Positions 1-8,985 of a DNA stretch of 64,000 nt are shown here, in pieces (the first letter of the stretch is position 1; each line of letters starts with the position of its first letter). A program made the translations under genes and the position numbers. The DNA is from Cafeteria roenbergensis (taxonomy: Eukaryota; Sar; Bigyra; Bicosoecida; Cafeteriaceae), in NCBI GenBank assembly GCA_008330645.1, contig VLTN01000017.1:1-64000 (forward strand), given 5' to 3'. The notes beneath the pieces are model-generated. The model was not told the origin of the DNA. It did no database searches and saw only the letters and a list, made by a program, of their open reading frames with translations.

Positions 1-446
1 AGAAGAGCTCAGCTACAAAGGACAACTTGAGCTCCATTGTGCCCTTCGTCATCACGACCACGGGACGCATGGGACCGGCGGCCTTCGCCTTCCTCAAGAA
101 GGTGGCGGACACGGCCTTCGGTGATCGGCCGAGGGAGCGTGCGCGCTGGGCCTTCCGCTGGCTGTCGAGGCTGAACGAGGTCATCGCCAAGGGACTGGCG
201 ACCCAGCTGATCGGGCAGACGCAGTACCTGCGGCAGCAGGTGGAGCGTATGCGGTGAGCAGGGGCGGCTGTGTGGTGACTCGAGGCAGTGTGATGGCAGG
301 GATCTGGGATTTGAGACCTGGGATTGTGGGTTTGGCGCGGTTTGTGACTCATCGGTGATGGAGTTGCTGGATTGGTGATTGGTGAGTCTGTGAATCGAGT
401 GTGTGGCATGGTTTTGCGAGCTTTTGACCCCCCCCAACGATGTTCA
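1..446 (+). mobile_element. Retrotransposon copy A, 3' part (left end outside window)
   Basis: Positions 1-257 encode the C-terminal part of the element protein, ending at TGA 255-257. Positions 258-446 are the 3' untranslated region with the terminal C-run and AACGATGTTCA. The coding part looks identical to copy E over the same stretch, and the UTR differs at only a few positions. A four-base TTCA filler separates it from copy B. Its true 5' end is not visible. Confidence 0.85.
258..446 (+). repeat. Common 3' untranslated module of the retrotransposon (first of five)
   Basis: The same roughly 190-bp module recurs at 658-845, 5754-5942, 6544-6732 and 8095-8283. It is G/T-rich on the plus strand, with four GGG runs close together (about 300-334), two ATTGG boxes (inverted CCAAT) near 373-384, and a terminal C8 run. 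It is the sequence immediately upstream of each following copy. It is therefore placed where a promoter for that copy would have to lie. Confidence 0.75.
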
Positions 447-451
447 TTCAT

Positions 452-845
452 TCACGACCACGGGACGCATGGGACCGGCGGCCTTCGCCTTCCTCAAGAA
501 GGTGGCGGACACGGCCTTCGGCGACCGGCCGAGGGAGCGTGCGCGCTGGGCCTTTCGCTGGCTGTCGAGGCTGAACGAGGTCATTGCCAAGGGACTGGCG
601 ACCCAGCTGATCGGGCAGACGCAGTACCTGCGACAGCAGGTGGAGCGTATGCGGTGAGCAGGGGCGGCTGAGTGGCGACTCGAGGCAATGTGATGGGAGT
701 GATCTGGGCTCGGGACTTGGGATTGTGGGTTTGGCGCGGTTTGTGACTCATTGGTGATGGAGTTGCTGGATTGGTGATTGGTGAGTCTGTGAATCGAGTG
801 TGTGGTATGGTTACGCGAGTTTTCGACCCCCCCCAACGATGTTCA
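452..845 (+). mobile_element. Retrotransposon copy B, severely 5'-truncated
   Basis: The copy starts inside the last roughly 70 codons of the element protein (equivalent to position 52 of copy A). It runs through the stop codon at 655-657 and the full 3' untranslated region. It cannot encode reverse transcriptase or endonuclease. Its last bases contain an ATG (839-841) that reads in frame into copy C. Confidence 0.85.
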
Positions 846-3800
846 CTGGGAGCCAGACCAGAGGCTCCGTGGACTATGGCACAACGGACGAGGCCAGTGA
901 CGAGGGGTCGGAGGACGACGGCGAGGCGAATGAGGAGGAGGACTGGCAGATGACGGGCGACAGCGCAGCCAGCCAGGACCAAGTCGAGGAGACAATGGAC
1001 GACGGAGGATGGAGTCCGAGGAGCGAGACGCCAGAGGATGATGGCGCCTCGGACGAGGAGGAGGACGGGTCGCTGGCGGGCGACAGCGCAGCCAGTGCGG
1101 GGCTAGAGGGGTCGACGGTGGACAGTGGTGAATCGGGGGAGGTGGAGGATGACCCGGCGGCGGATGATGAGGAGGCGAGTAGGGAGGAGGACGAGTCGGC
1201 GGAGGAGGCTGGCGCAACTGGCGGAGCGCTGGGTCCATCGGCTGCAAACGCGGCGGGGGACCCGAGTGTAGGACAGGTTCACAGCACCATGCCGCAGCTC
1301 GAGGTGGAGGTGCCGGCGGTGGCAGGAGTCACAGGGCAGTTGCCCGGACCGAACCGGACAGCGGAGCCACCGACGGGCGAGGAGGGGGACATGGATGCAA
1401 GCCACGGATTGGAGGGAGATGACGCGGAGGACGTGACGGGAGCGATGGCGGAGGCAGGAGGCAACGAGACGCCACTCTCTGACGGAGAGATGGCGTGTGG
1501 GGACGGGCGGTGCAAGCGGTGCTCCACCAGCTCTCCGGACAGCCTCGCCAAGGGAGCCTTTCTGAGACACGGATGTCCCTCCAAGAAGTGGGTGCAGTGG
1601 TACATCAAGGCGCTGCTCCGGCAGTGCACCTTCGGCGAGGCCTTTGCCGCGGACAAACTGCGGCAGCGCAAGGCGGTGAGCGAGCACGTGCCGGTGGCGC
1701 TCGAGCCCACCTTACAGCATGGCACCATGGCAGCGGCGGCGTCCCTGGCGGGTGCTGGGCGCAGAGGCAACGCGGAGGGCCACCCGACCGTCGAGCAAGC
1801 GGCGGGAATAAGGGTGCAGCTCACCACGGTAGCGGCCCTGAAGGCGTATCTGCGGCGTCAAAACGGCACTTCCGCCAAGGACCTGGCGAAGAGCATGGCA
1901 TCGGCGGGCACCGTCGCGCAGGACAGGGAGACGCTGGAAGCGTTGATGAACCTGCACCCGAGCGAGGACGAGGTGGTCGACGGCACAGTGGAGGGAGAAG
2001 CGCCGGACCTCACCGACTCCGAGCTCCGGGAAATGGTGTCGGCGGCGATTCAGTCGATGCCGCACAAGAAGGCCGTGGGCCCGGACGGCATGGTCGCGAA
2101 GCAGCTGGAGAACATCGCCGAGAAGGACCTGGATGCGCTCGTGTCATTTGTCCGAAGGGCGTTGAGGAACGACCTCTCTGCCGAGGAGCGCAGGGTCCTC
2201 GGGTCGTCAACCCTGATGGCGATTCCCAAGGGAAACGGCAAGATCAGGCCGGTGGCCATGGTCTCGGGCCTGGGCAAGCTGGTGGGCAAGGTGGTGAACA
2301 CCATCCTGGGGAAGCACGGATTGCTGGACCAGCTGCGCTTCCAGTTCCTGGGCTGCCGAGACGGGTCGTGCAGGCTGGTCCATGCTGTCCGTACCGCGTT
2401 CGAGGAGGGAGGAGCCAAAACGGTGGTGGTAGCGTTGGACATGGCCAACGCCTACAACTCCGTCTCCAGGCGCGCGATGATCGAGGAGGTGCGGCGGTTG
2501 GACGAGAAGCTCGTGCCGGCGGTGCTGGCGCTGTACGGCTCGTCCAGCCCGCTCCTCTTTGCCACGGACGAGGGCGAGGTCTTTGAGCTGAAGTCCAACA
2601 GGGGCGTGCGTCAAGGCGACCCGGCAGCGGGCGCACTGTTTGCGATCGCAGTGCACCCCCTGGTGGACGAGGTGAGGCGCGCCTTCCCAGATGTGCTCAT
2701 CTTGCAGATGGCCGACGACACGACGCTGGTGGGCCCGAGGAGGAGCGCCTTCAAGGCAGCCCAGATGCTGGCTGAGCGGCTCAGCACGGTGGGGCTGCGG
2801 ATGAACACCAGCAAGACCCAGGTGCTGTGCAAACGTGGACAGCGCGAGGAAACGAAGGCCAGAATTCAGCGGGTGATGAAGCGGAGTAGGGACGATCCAG
2901 GGTCCCCACCCTCGGTGCTGGAGGGGTGCCACCTCACCGAACGGAGCGTGGCGGTGCTGCAGTGTCCTGTGGGGGAGGACCTCTCACCGGAGGTGGCTCT
3001 AGAGCACTCGATGAAGCGACTGGAGAAAGAGTTTGGGCCGGCGGCGGAGCGCCTGCTCGCGGGCATCGAGGTCTGCGGGCTCAAGCGGGCGCACCACCTG
3101 CTGCTGTCGGTGGTGGGCCAGAAGTTCAGCTACCTGCACAGAGCAGCGGGTGCGGCGGCGGGCCAGGAGCTGGCGGTGTTCCATGCGGCGCTGCTGGCCA
3201 ACCTGTCGGCAGTAGCGCACAAGACGGAGCTGGATGCGATCGGCCACGCGCTCTCGGACGAGATGTGCACGGTGACCGAGGACGGCTTCCGTGAGGCCAT
3301 GTCCAAGGCCATCGAGGCGCTTGTTCGGGGGCTGCCGGACGAGCACGCAAGGCGGGAGGCGTGGTGGGCGCTCCTGGGCCGGGAAGCCGACGGTGTGACT
3401 CGGCTCGCATCAGCAGCGTCCAACCCGGCCTTGAAGAAGGGAGGCTACGCTCAGATGAAGCTGGCGAAGATGCTGAGCAAGGGCTGCAAAGCCGGTGGCA
3501 TGGGCCTGCCTGGCGTGGCGCAGTTCCGCTTCGAGGCGACAGCGGGCTTCATCGAGGCCGTTCGGGACATGCGGAAAGGGCGGTTCGAGATGGCGCCACC
3601 GCCGGAGGAGGCCCTCGACGGGGCCGACACTGGTGGAGGCGGAGGAGAGCCGGCGTCGGGGAGTGGTGCCGGAGCGGGACCAGCCAACGCCGGCGAGGCG
3701 GAAGCGGAGGATGAGTCAGGTGCGGCGGCTGCTGCAGCGGGCGGCACGCCGTGGGTGGACCACCCGGCGGTCGGAGAGAGCGAGTCCAAGGAGGACTGCG

Positions 3801-5753
3801 AGGAGGGGCCGGCGCACGGGCAGCAGCTTGCAGGTACGCTGGACGGCTGGCTCGTCAGCGGTACGGGGGGAGCGGCTGAACCGGAGCATCAGCCAACACC
3901 GACAAGCGGAGGCCAGACGGGTGGTGGAGGTGCGGCTGCCGCCAGCGCGGCGGGAGCGGCGACCGAGATGACGACGGGCGGCGGCGGCGCAGCGGCAGCT
4001 AGTGCGGCTGGCGCTCCAACCGGCCAAGAGACATCTGATGCCGCACAGCCGAGAGCGGATGCGGCACAGGTCTACTCGGTCAGGCGAACGCCGGCGATCG
4101 GGTTGGCCAGGGACGGACCCGACGCGGACGCGGACGGCAACGACCCCAACTGGAAGGGCATCTCGCTCAAGAAACTCGTGATGCGGGCGCTGAAGCGCTC
4201 AGACCGCAGCGATGCGACCAAGGAGGTGGGCGACATCCTGCTGCGATGCGAGGAGGTCGCCAAGGGAGCTTACCGGGACTACGAGCGGGACAGCAAGGAG
4301 TACAAGGACGCCTGCACCGAGGCACGGTACTTCAGGCCGGACAAGGACTGCGTCGTGGGCAAGGAGGCCGACCTTCATGCCGCCAGGGTGAAGAAGCGCT
4401 ACCAGCTGGCGCACGTGTGGAGGTCGGACATCGCGGGGGCTGTCGAGGGCCTGGAAGAGCTGCGCGCCGAGATCGAGGAGCTGGCGCTGGAGGCGATGAT
4501 GGAGCTCAGATCTGACGACGAGTCGTCGGATGACATGGAGGCAGCGGCAAACCTGGTGGAGGAGTTCATCAGGGCCTGCAAGGGAGCCCGCTGCCTGGCC
4601 GCAGCGACAGGGTTCGAGGGCTTCTTGCCCGACACCCTGGGTAAGCTGCCGGGCGAGCTGAAGGCCAAGCTCCGCAAGTGCCTGTACGGCGACGGGGTGA
4701 CGGCGCGGGGCGAACGAGCAGACCGAGGCGCCCTGGCAGCGCAAGATGGTGCTGCATCACGACGACATGCTGCGCATCAAGCACGAGTGTGTCTTCCTGC
4801 GCCGTCTGGCCAAGGCGCGCAGGGCCTGCACAGCACGCTGCAGGGCCGAGGCGCTGGCAAAGGGCACGCCGGAGAAGCGTGTCGCCAACATCGACGACCC
4901 GGCCATGCTACGCGTCATGAGCGACCTGGTCGCGTTCCGAGAGGCGTGCGTGCCGGGAACGCACTACTGGCTCCGCAACACGATGATGGGGCCCCGCGGG
5001 CTCACAGACGAGGAGTTCGCGGTGGTCACCCGCTACCGCATCGGAGCCTCCGAGGCCGACCACGTGGTGCCGGACGGAGTGTCGATCAACTGCGCGTGCG
5101 TGCAGCGGGACACCACGGCGAGAGGCACTGTCCACATCGGCGGGGTCTCCGGCGTGGCACACCACCTGGCGCGTTGCCGCTGCGGCAAGGGCTCCACCAT
5201 CCGGGCGCACAACGACGTCCGCGACGTCCTGCACGCGGCGGTGCGCTCGGCGGGGCTGCAGTCGGTGGTGGAGCCCTCCAGCTGGCAGGACGGGCAGGCG
5301 CGCTTCGGGTCCCAGCCGGGGTCCAGCGAGGCCGCGCGCAAGCGACCGGACCTGCGGGTGCACGTCGACTTCGAGACCACCCGTCTCGTCGACGTGCAGA
5401 TCACCTCGGCAGTGAGCAAGTCCTACGTGACGCAGGGCCTGCAGAGCATGGACGCCTTTCTCGAGCGCCGTGAGAATGACAAGATGAGGGAGTACAAGAA
5501 GAGCTCAGCTACAAAGGACAACTTGAGCTCCATTGTGCCCTTCGTCATCACGACCACGGGACGCATGGGACCGGCGGCCTTCGCCTTCCTCAAGAAGGTG
5601 GCGGACACGGCCTTTGGTGACCGGCCGAGGGAGCGTGCGCGCTGGGCCTTTCGCTGGCTGTCGAGGCTGAACGAGGTCATCGCCAAGGGACTGGCGACCC
5701 AGCTGATCGGGCAGACGCAGTACCTGCGGCAGCAGGTGGAGCGTATGCGGTGA
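839..5753 (+). CDS. R2-type retrotransposon protein: reverse transcriptase plus restriction-like endonuclease (one frame break)
   Basis: One long reading frame of about 1,640 residues, broken once. The N-terminus (to about residue 140) is Glu/Asp/Ser-rich. A Cys/His cluster (CGDGRCKRC, then HGC) near 1495-1580 may bind zinc. The reverse transcriptase lies at about 2040-2850, with GPDG, KIRPVAM, ALDMANAYNS, the NRGVRQGDP box and the catalytic MADDT (about 2707-2721). After an Ala/Gly-rich spacer (3600-4080), the C-terminal part has CAC and a HHLARCRC zinc knuckle (about 5088-5190), then KRPDL ... VDVQITS (about 5338-5408). These match the knuckle and PD-D core of the R2-type endonuclease. The frame shifts in a four-G run at 4707-4710; copy E has three G there, so one extra G (mutation or sequencing error) is the likely cause. 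ATG 839 lies in copy B; no other good start lies close by. Confidence 0.8.
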
Positions 5754-5942
5754 GCAGGGGCGGCTGAGTGGCGACTCGTGGCAGTGTGATGGGAGTGATC
5801 TGGGACTTGAGACTTGGGATTGTGGGTTTGGCGCGGTTTGTGACTCATCGGTGATGGAGTTGCTGGATTGGTGATTGGTGAGTCTGTGAATCGAGTGTGT
5901 GGCATGGTTACGCGAGTTTTCGACCCCCCCCAACGATGTTCA
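846..5942 (+). mobile_element. Retrotransposon copy C, near full length (5.1 kb)
   Basis: This is the only copy with the acidic N-terminal region, reverse transcriptase and endonuclease together. It opens right after the 3' end of copy B with a small potential hairpin (GGAGCC 849-854 pairing with GGCTCC 863-868). The coding region starts at once with no obvious 5' untranslated region, so it is either full length with a very short leader or slightly 5'-truncated. It ends with the family 3' untranslated region (5754-5942). Confidence 0.85.
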
Positions 5943-5949
5943 TTCAACC

Positions 5950-6732
5950 CACACCACCTGGCGCGCTGCCGCTGCGGCAAGGGCTCCACCATCCGGGCGC
6001 ACAACGACGTCCGCGACGTCCTGCACGCGGCGGTGCGCTCGCGGGGCTGCAGTCGGTGGTGGAGCCCTCCAGCTGGCAGGACGGTCAGGCGCGCTTTGGA
6101 TCCCAGCCGGGGTCCCAGCGACCGCGCGCAAGCGACCGGACCTGCGGGTGCACGTCGACTTCGAGACCACCCGTCTCGTCGACGTGCAGATCACCTCGGC
6201 GGTGAGCAAGTCCTACGTGACGCAGGGCCTGCAGAACATGGACGCCTTTCTCGAGCGCCGTGAGAATGACAAGATGAGGGAGTACAAGAAGAGCTCAGCT
6301 ACAAAGGACAACATGAGCTCCATTGTGCCCTTCGTCATCACGACCACGGGACGCATGGGACCGGCGGCCTTCGCCTTCCTCAAGAAGGTGGCGGACACGG
6401 CCTTCGGCGACCGGCCGAGGGAGCGTGCGCGCTGGGCCTTCCGCTGGCTGTCGAGGCTGAACGAGGTCATCGCCAAGGGACTGGCGACCCAGCTGATCGG
6501 GCAGACGCAGTACCTGCGACAGCAGGTGGAGCGTATGCGGTGAGCAGGGGCGGCTGAGTGGCGACTCGAGGCAGTGTGATGGCAGGGATCTGGGATTTGG
6601 GACTTGGGATTGTGGGTTTGGCGCGGTTTGTGACTCATCGGTGATGGAGTTGCTGGATTGGTGATTGGTGAGTCTGTGAATCGAGTGTGTGGTATGGTTA
6701 CGCGAGTTTTCGACCCCCCCCAACGATGTTCA
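5950..6732 (+). mobile_element. Retrotransposon copy D, 5'-truncated
   Basis: The copy begins within the zinc-knuckle region (equivalent to about 5160 in copy C) and runs through the stop codon (6541-6543) to the common 3' end. Compared with C and E it has small indels around 6040 and 6110-6125 which change and then restore the frame, so the endonuclease segment is altered. Seven bases, TTCAACC, separate the end of copy C from recognisable element sequence. Confidence 0.8.
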
Positions 6733-6750
6733 TCATAAATCTACCCGCTA

Positions 6751-8094
6751 GTGCATGTGTGCAGGTCTGACATCGCGGGGGCTGTCGAGGGCCTGGAAGA
6801 GCTGCGCGCCGAGATCGAGGAGCTGGCGCTGGAGGCGATGATGGAGCTCAGATCTGACGACGAGTCGTCGGATGACATGGAGGCAGCGGCAAACCTGGTG
6901 GAGGAGTTCATCAGGGCCTGCAAGGGAGCCCGCTGCCTGGCCGCAGCGACAGGGTTCGAGGGCTTCTTGCCCGACACCCTGGGTAAGCTGCCGGGCGAGC
7001 TGAAGGCCAAGCTCCGCAAGTGCCTGTACGGCGACGGGGTGACAGCGCGGGCGAACGAGCAGACCGAGGCGCCCTGGCAGCGCAAGATGGTGCTGCACCA
7101 CGACGACATGCTGCGCATCAAGCACGAGTGTGTCTTCCTGCGCCGTCTGGCCAAGGCGCGCAGGGCCTGCACAGCACGCTGCAGGGCCGAGGCGCTGGCC
7201 AAGGGCACGCCGGAGAAGCGTGTCGCCAACATCGACGACCCGGCCATGTTCCGCGTCATGAGCGACCTGGTCGCGTTCCGAGAGGCATGCGTGCCGGGAA
7301 CACACTACTGGCTCCGCAACACGATGATGGGACCCCGCGGGCTCACGGACGAGGAGTTCGCGGTGGTCACCCGCTACCGCATCGGAGCCTCCGAGGCCGA
7401 CCACGTGGTGCCAGACGGCGTGTCGATCAACTGCGCGTGCGTGCAGCGAGATACCACCGCGAGAGGCACCGTCCACATCGGCGGGGTCTCGGGCGTGGCA
7501 CATCACCTGGCGCGCTGCCGCTGCGGCAAGGGCTCCACCATCCGGGCGCACAACGACGTTCGCGACGTCCTGCACGCGGCGGTGCGCTCGGCGGGGCTAC
7601 AGTCGGTGGTGGAGCCCTCCAGCTGGCAGGACGGGCAGACGCGCTTCGGGTCCCAGCCGGGGTCCAGCGAGGCCGCGCGCAAGCGACCGGACCTGCGGGT
7701 GCACGTCGACTTCGAGACCACCCGTCTCGTCGACGTGCAGATCACCTCGGCGGTGAGCAAGTCCTACGTGACGCAGGGCCTGCAGAACATGGACGCCTTT
7801 CTCGAGCGCCGTGAGAATGACAAGATGAGGGAGTACAAGAAGAGCTCAGCTACAAAGGACAACTTGAGCTCCATTGTGCCCTTCGTCATCACGACCACGG
7901 GACGCATGGGACCGGCGGCCTTCGCCTTCCTCAAGAAGGTGGCGGACACGGCCTTCGGTGATCGGCCGAGGGAGCGTGCGCGCTGGGCCTTCCGCTGGCT
8001 GTCGAGGCTGAACGAGGTCATCGCCAAGGGACTGGCGACCCAGCTGATCGGGCAGACGCAGTACCTGCGGCAGCAGGTGGAGCGTATGCGGTGA
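6751..8094 (+). CDS. Intact C-terminal half of retrotransposon protein (endonuclease module)
   Basis: An uninterrupted 447-codon frame from ATG 6751 covers everything after the spacer: a helical acidic segment, the cysteine/histidine knuckle (CAC, HHLARCRC), the KRPDL ... DVQITS endonuclease core and the basic C-terminus. It lacks reverse transcriptase. The ATG lies just at the junction, so the frame is open by chance or is a fragment; expression is unknown. It gives the reference reading for the frame break in copy C. Confidence 0.7.
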   Translation: MHVCRSDIAGAVEGLEELRAEIEELALEAMMELRSDDESSDDMEAAANLVEEFIRACKGARCLAAATGFEGFLPDTLGKLPGELKAKLRKCLYGDGVTARANEQTEAPWQRKMVLHHDDMLRIKHECVFLRRLAKARRACTARCRAEALAKGTPEKRVANIDDPAMFRVMSDLVAFREACVPGTHYWLRNTMMGPRGLTDEEFAVVTRYRIGASEADHVVPDGVSINCACVQRDTTARGTVHIGGVSGVAHHLARCRCGKGSTIRAHNDVRDVLHAAVRSAGLQSVVEPSSWQDGQTRFGSQPGSSEAARKRPDLRVHVDFETTRLVDVQITSAVSKSYVTQGLQNMDAFLERRENDKMREYKKSSATKDNLSSIVPFVITTTGRMGPAAFAFLKKVADTAFGDRPRERARWAFRWLSRLNEVIAKGLATQLIGQTQYLRQQVERMR

Positions 8095-8283
8095 GCAGGG
8101 GCGGCTGTGTGGTGACTCGAGGCAGTGTGATGGCAGGGATCTGGGATTTGAGACTTGGGATTGTGGGTTTGGCGCGGTTTGTGACTCATTGGTGATGGAG
8201 TTGCTGGATTGGTGATTGGTGAGTCTGTGAATCGAGTGTGTGGTATGGTGACGCGAGTTTTCGACCCCCCCCAACGATGTTCA
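6751..8283 (+). mobile_element. Retrotransposon copy E, 5'-truncated, adjoining host DNA
   Basis: The copy starts at the equivalent of about 4410 in copy C and ends at 8283. The next bases (TTCAACC, 8284-8290) lead into the remains of an ankyrin gene. It is the innermost copy, and so was probably the first to arrive. Between D and E lies about 18 bp of unrelated filler (6733-6750). Confidence 0.85.
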
Positions 8284-8297
8284 TTCAACCTCAGTGA

Positions 8298-8770
8298 TCA
8301 CGCGGCCGCCAATCTCACGCGGGTCTTGGCCTCCAGGTCGGCGCCCAGGTCCAGCAGCAGCTCCACCGTGTCCTTGTGACCAAGCTCAGCCGCCACGATC
8401 AGCGCCGTGAATTCTTTCTGCGAGGCAATGGTCCATCAACAACCACAGCCGTCACGGCATGCCACCGGGGACGCCGCCGGCTCGCCCCCTGCAGCCCATC
8501 TCACTGCCCCGATCGCCACCGCGGTCCAAGGCCAGCCCCTGGCGCCCGCGAGCGGCCTGCCTCGAAGGAAACAGCCTCGCCTGGAAGGAGAGAGACGCTG
8601 GAATGGCTGCAATACACGCCGCGACGTCGAGCGCTCACGTCTGCGTCGTTTTTCCAGTCCACCGGTGCGCCCACATCGAGCAGCCTGCATGCCTCGGCGG
8701 TGCTCCCAGCCTTCGCCGCCTCCCATAGCGCGCTTCCCAATGCACGTTCATCCATGGAAGGGGTGGTCAT
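8298..8770 (-). pseudogene. Ankyrin-repeat gene, probably truncated by the retrotransposon array
   Basis: Exon 1 (8770-8639) starts MTTPSMDERALG and holds a half repeat ending GAPVDWKNDAD. The intron 8638-8418 has donor GTGAGCG and acceptor CCTCGCAG. Exon 2 continues in phase with a canonical ankyrin repeat (TALIVAAELGHKDTVELLL, then GADLEAKT). Read on, the frame stops at 8298 after only 83 residues, too short for the family. A good donor (GTGAGA, 8318-8313) lies just after GADLEAKTR, so the original gene probably spliced onward into repeats now lost or moved by the insertion at 8290. Whether the remnant is expressed is unknown. Confidence 0.6.
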
Positions 8771-8985
8771 GCTGTGAGATGTGTGGGGTGGCAGTCAAGC
8801 GCTGGTCGATGCGGGCAGGGCGCAGCGACTAAATTGGCGACGGTTGTCGGCAAATGGGGCAGAGCCCCGCAAGCCCTTGGCGTGGAAAAACTCAGTCCCT
8901 CTCAGGCCCGTCACCGCTCCCGCCTTGGCACAGGCTCGGCTCTCAGCCCGACCCGCTGCGGGACGGTCCTCCACTGCGCTGTGCA

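Larger units (their letters stand above)
1..8290 (+). mobile_element. Head-to-tail array of five R2-type non-LTR retrotransposon copies
   Basis: Five same-strand copies (A 1-446, B 452-845, C 846-5942, D 5950-6732, E 6751-8283) follow each other with 0-18 bp between them. Every copy ends with the same roughly 190-bp 3' untranslated region, finishing in a run of eight C and then AACGATGTTCA. Each copy begins at a different point of the element, so all but perhaps C are 5'-truncated. Copies are nearly identical where they overlap, so the array is young. No poly(A) tail, target-site duplication or TTAGGG-type repeat is visible. Element 3' ends face right, toward the host genes, the polarity of telomere-attached LINEs if the chromosome end lies to the left. 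The left edge of the array is outside the window. Confidence 0.9.

Noticed and set aside
1-8290. LTR retrotransposon, Polinton or virus-derived origin for the left-hand repeats
   Set aside because: No terminal repeats, capsid, integrase or protease; the reverse transcriptase and PD-(D/E)XK knuckle pattern fit R2-type LINEs. No virus-like element was recognised anywhere in the window.
1-8300. Canonical telomere repeat near the left end
   Set aside because: No TTAGGG-, TTTAGGG- or TTAGG-type tandem repeat is present, so closeness to a telomere remains inference from array structure only.
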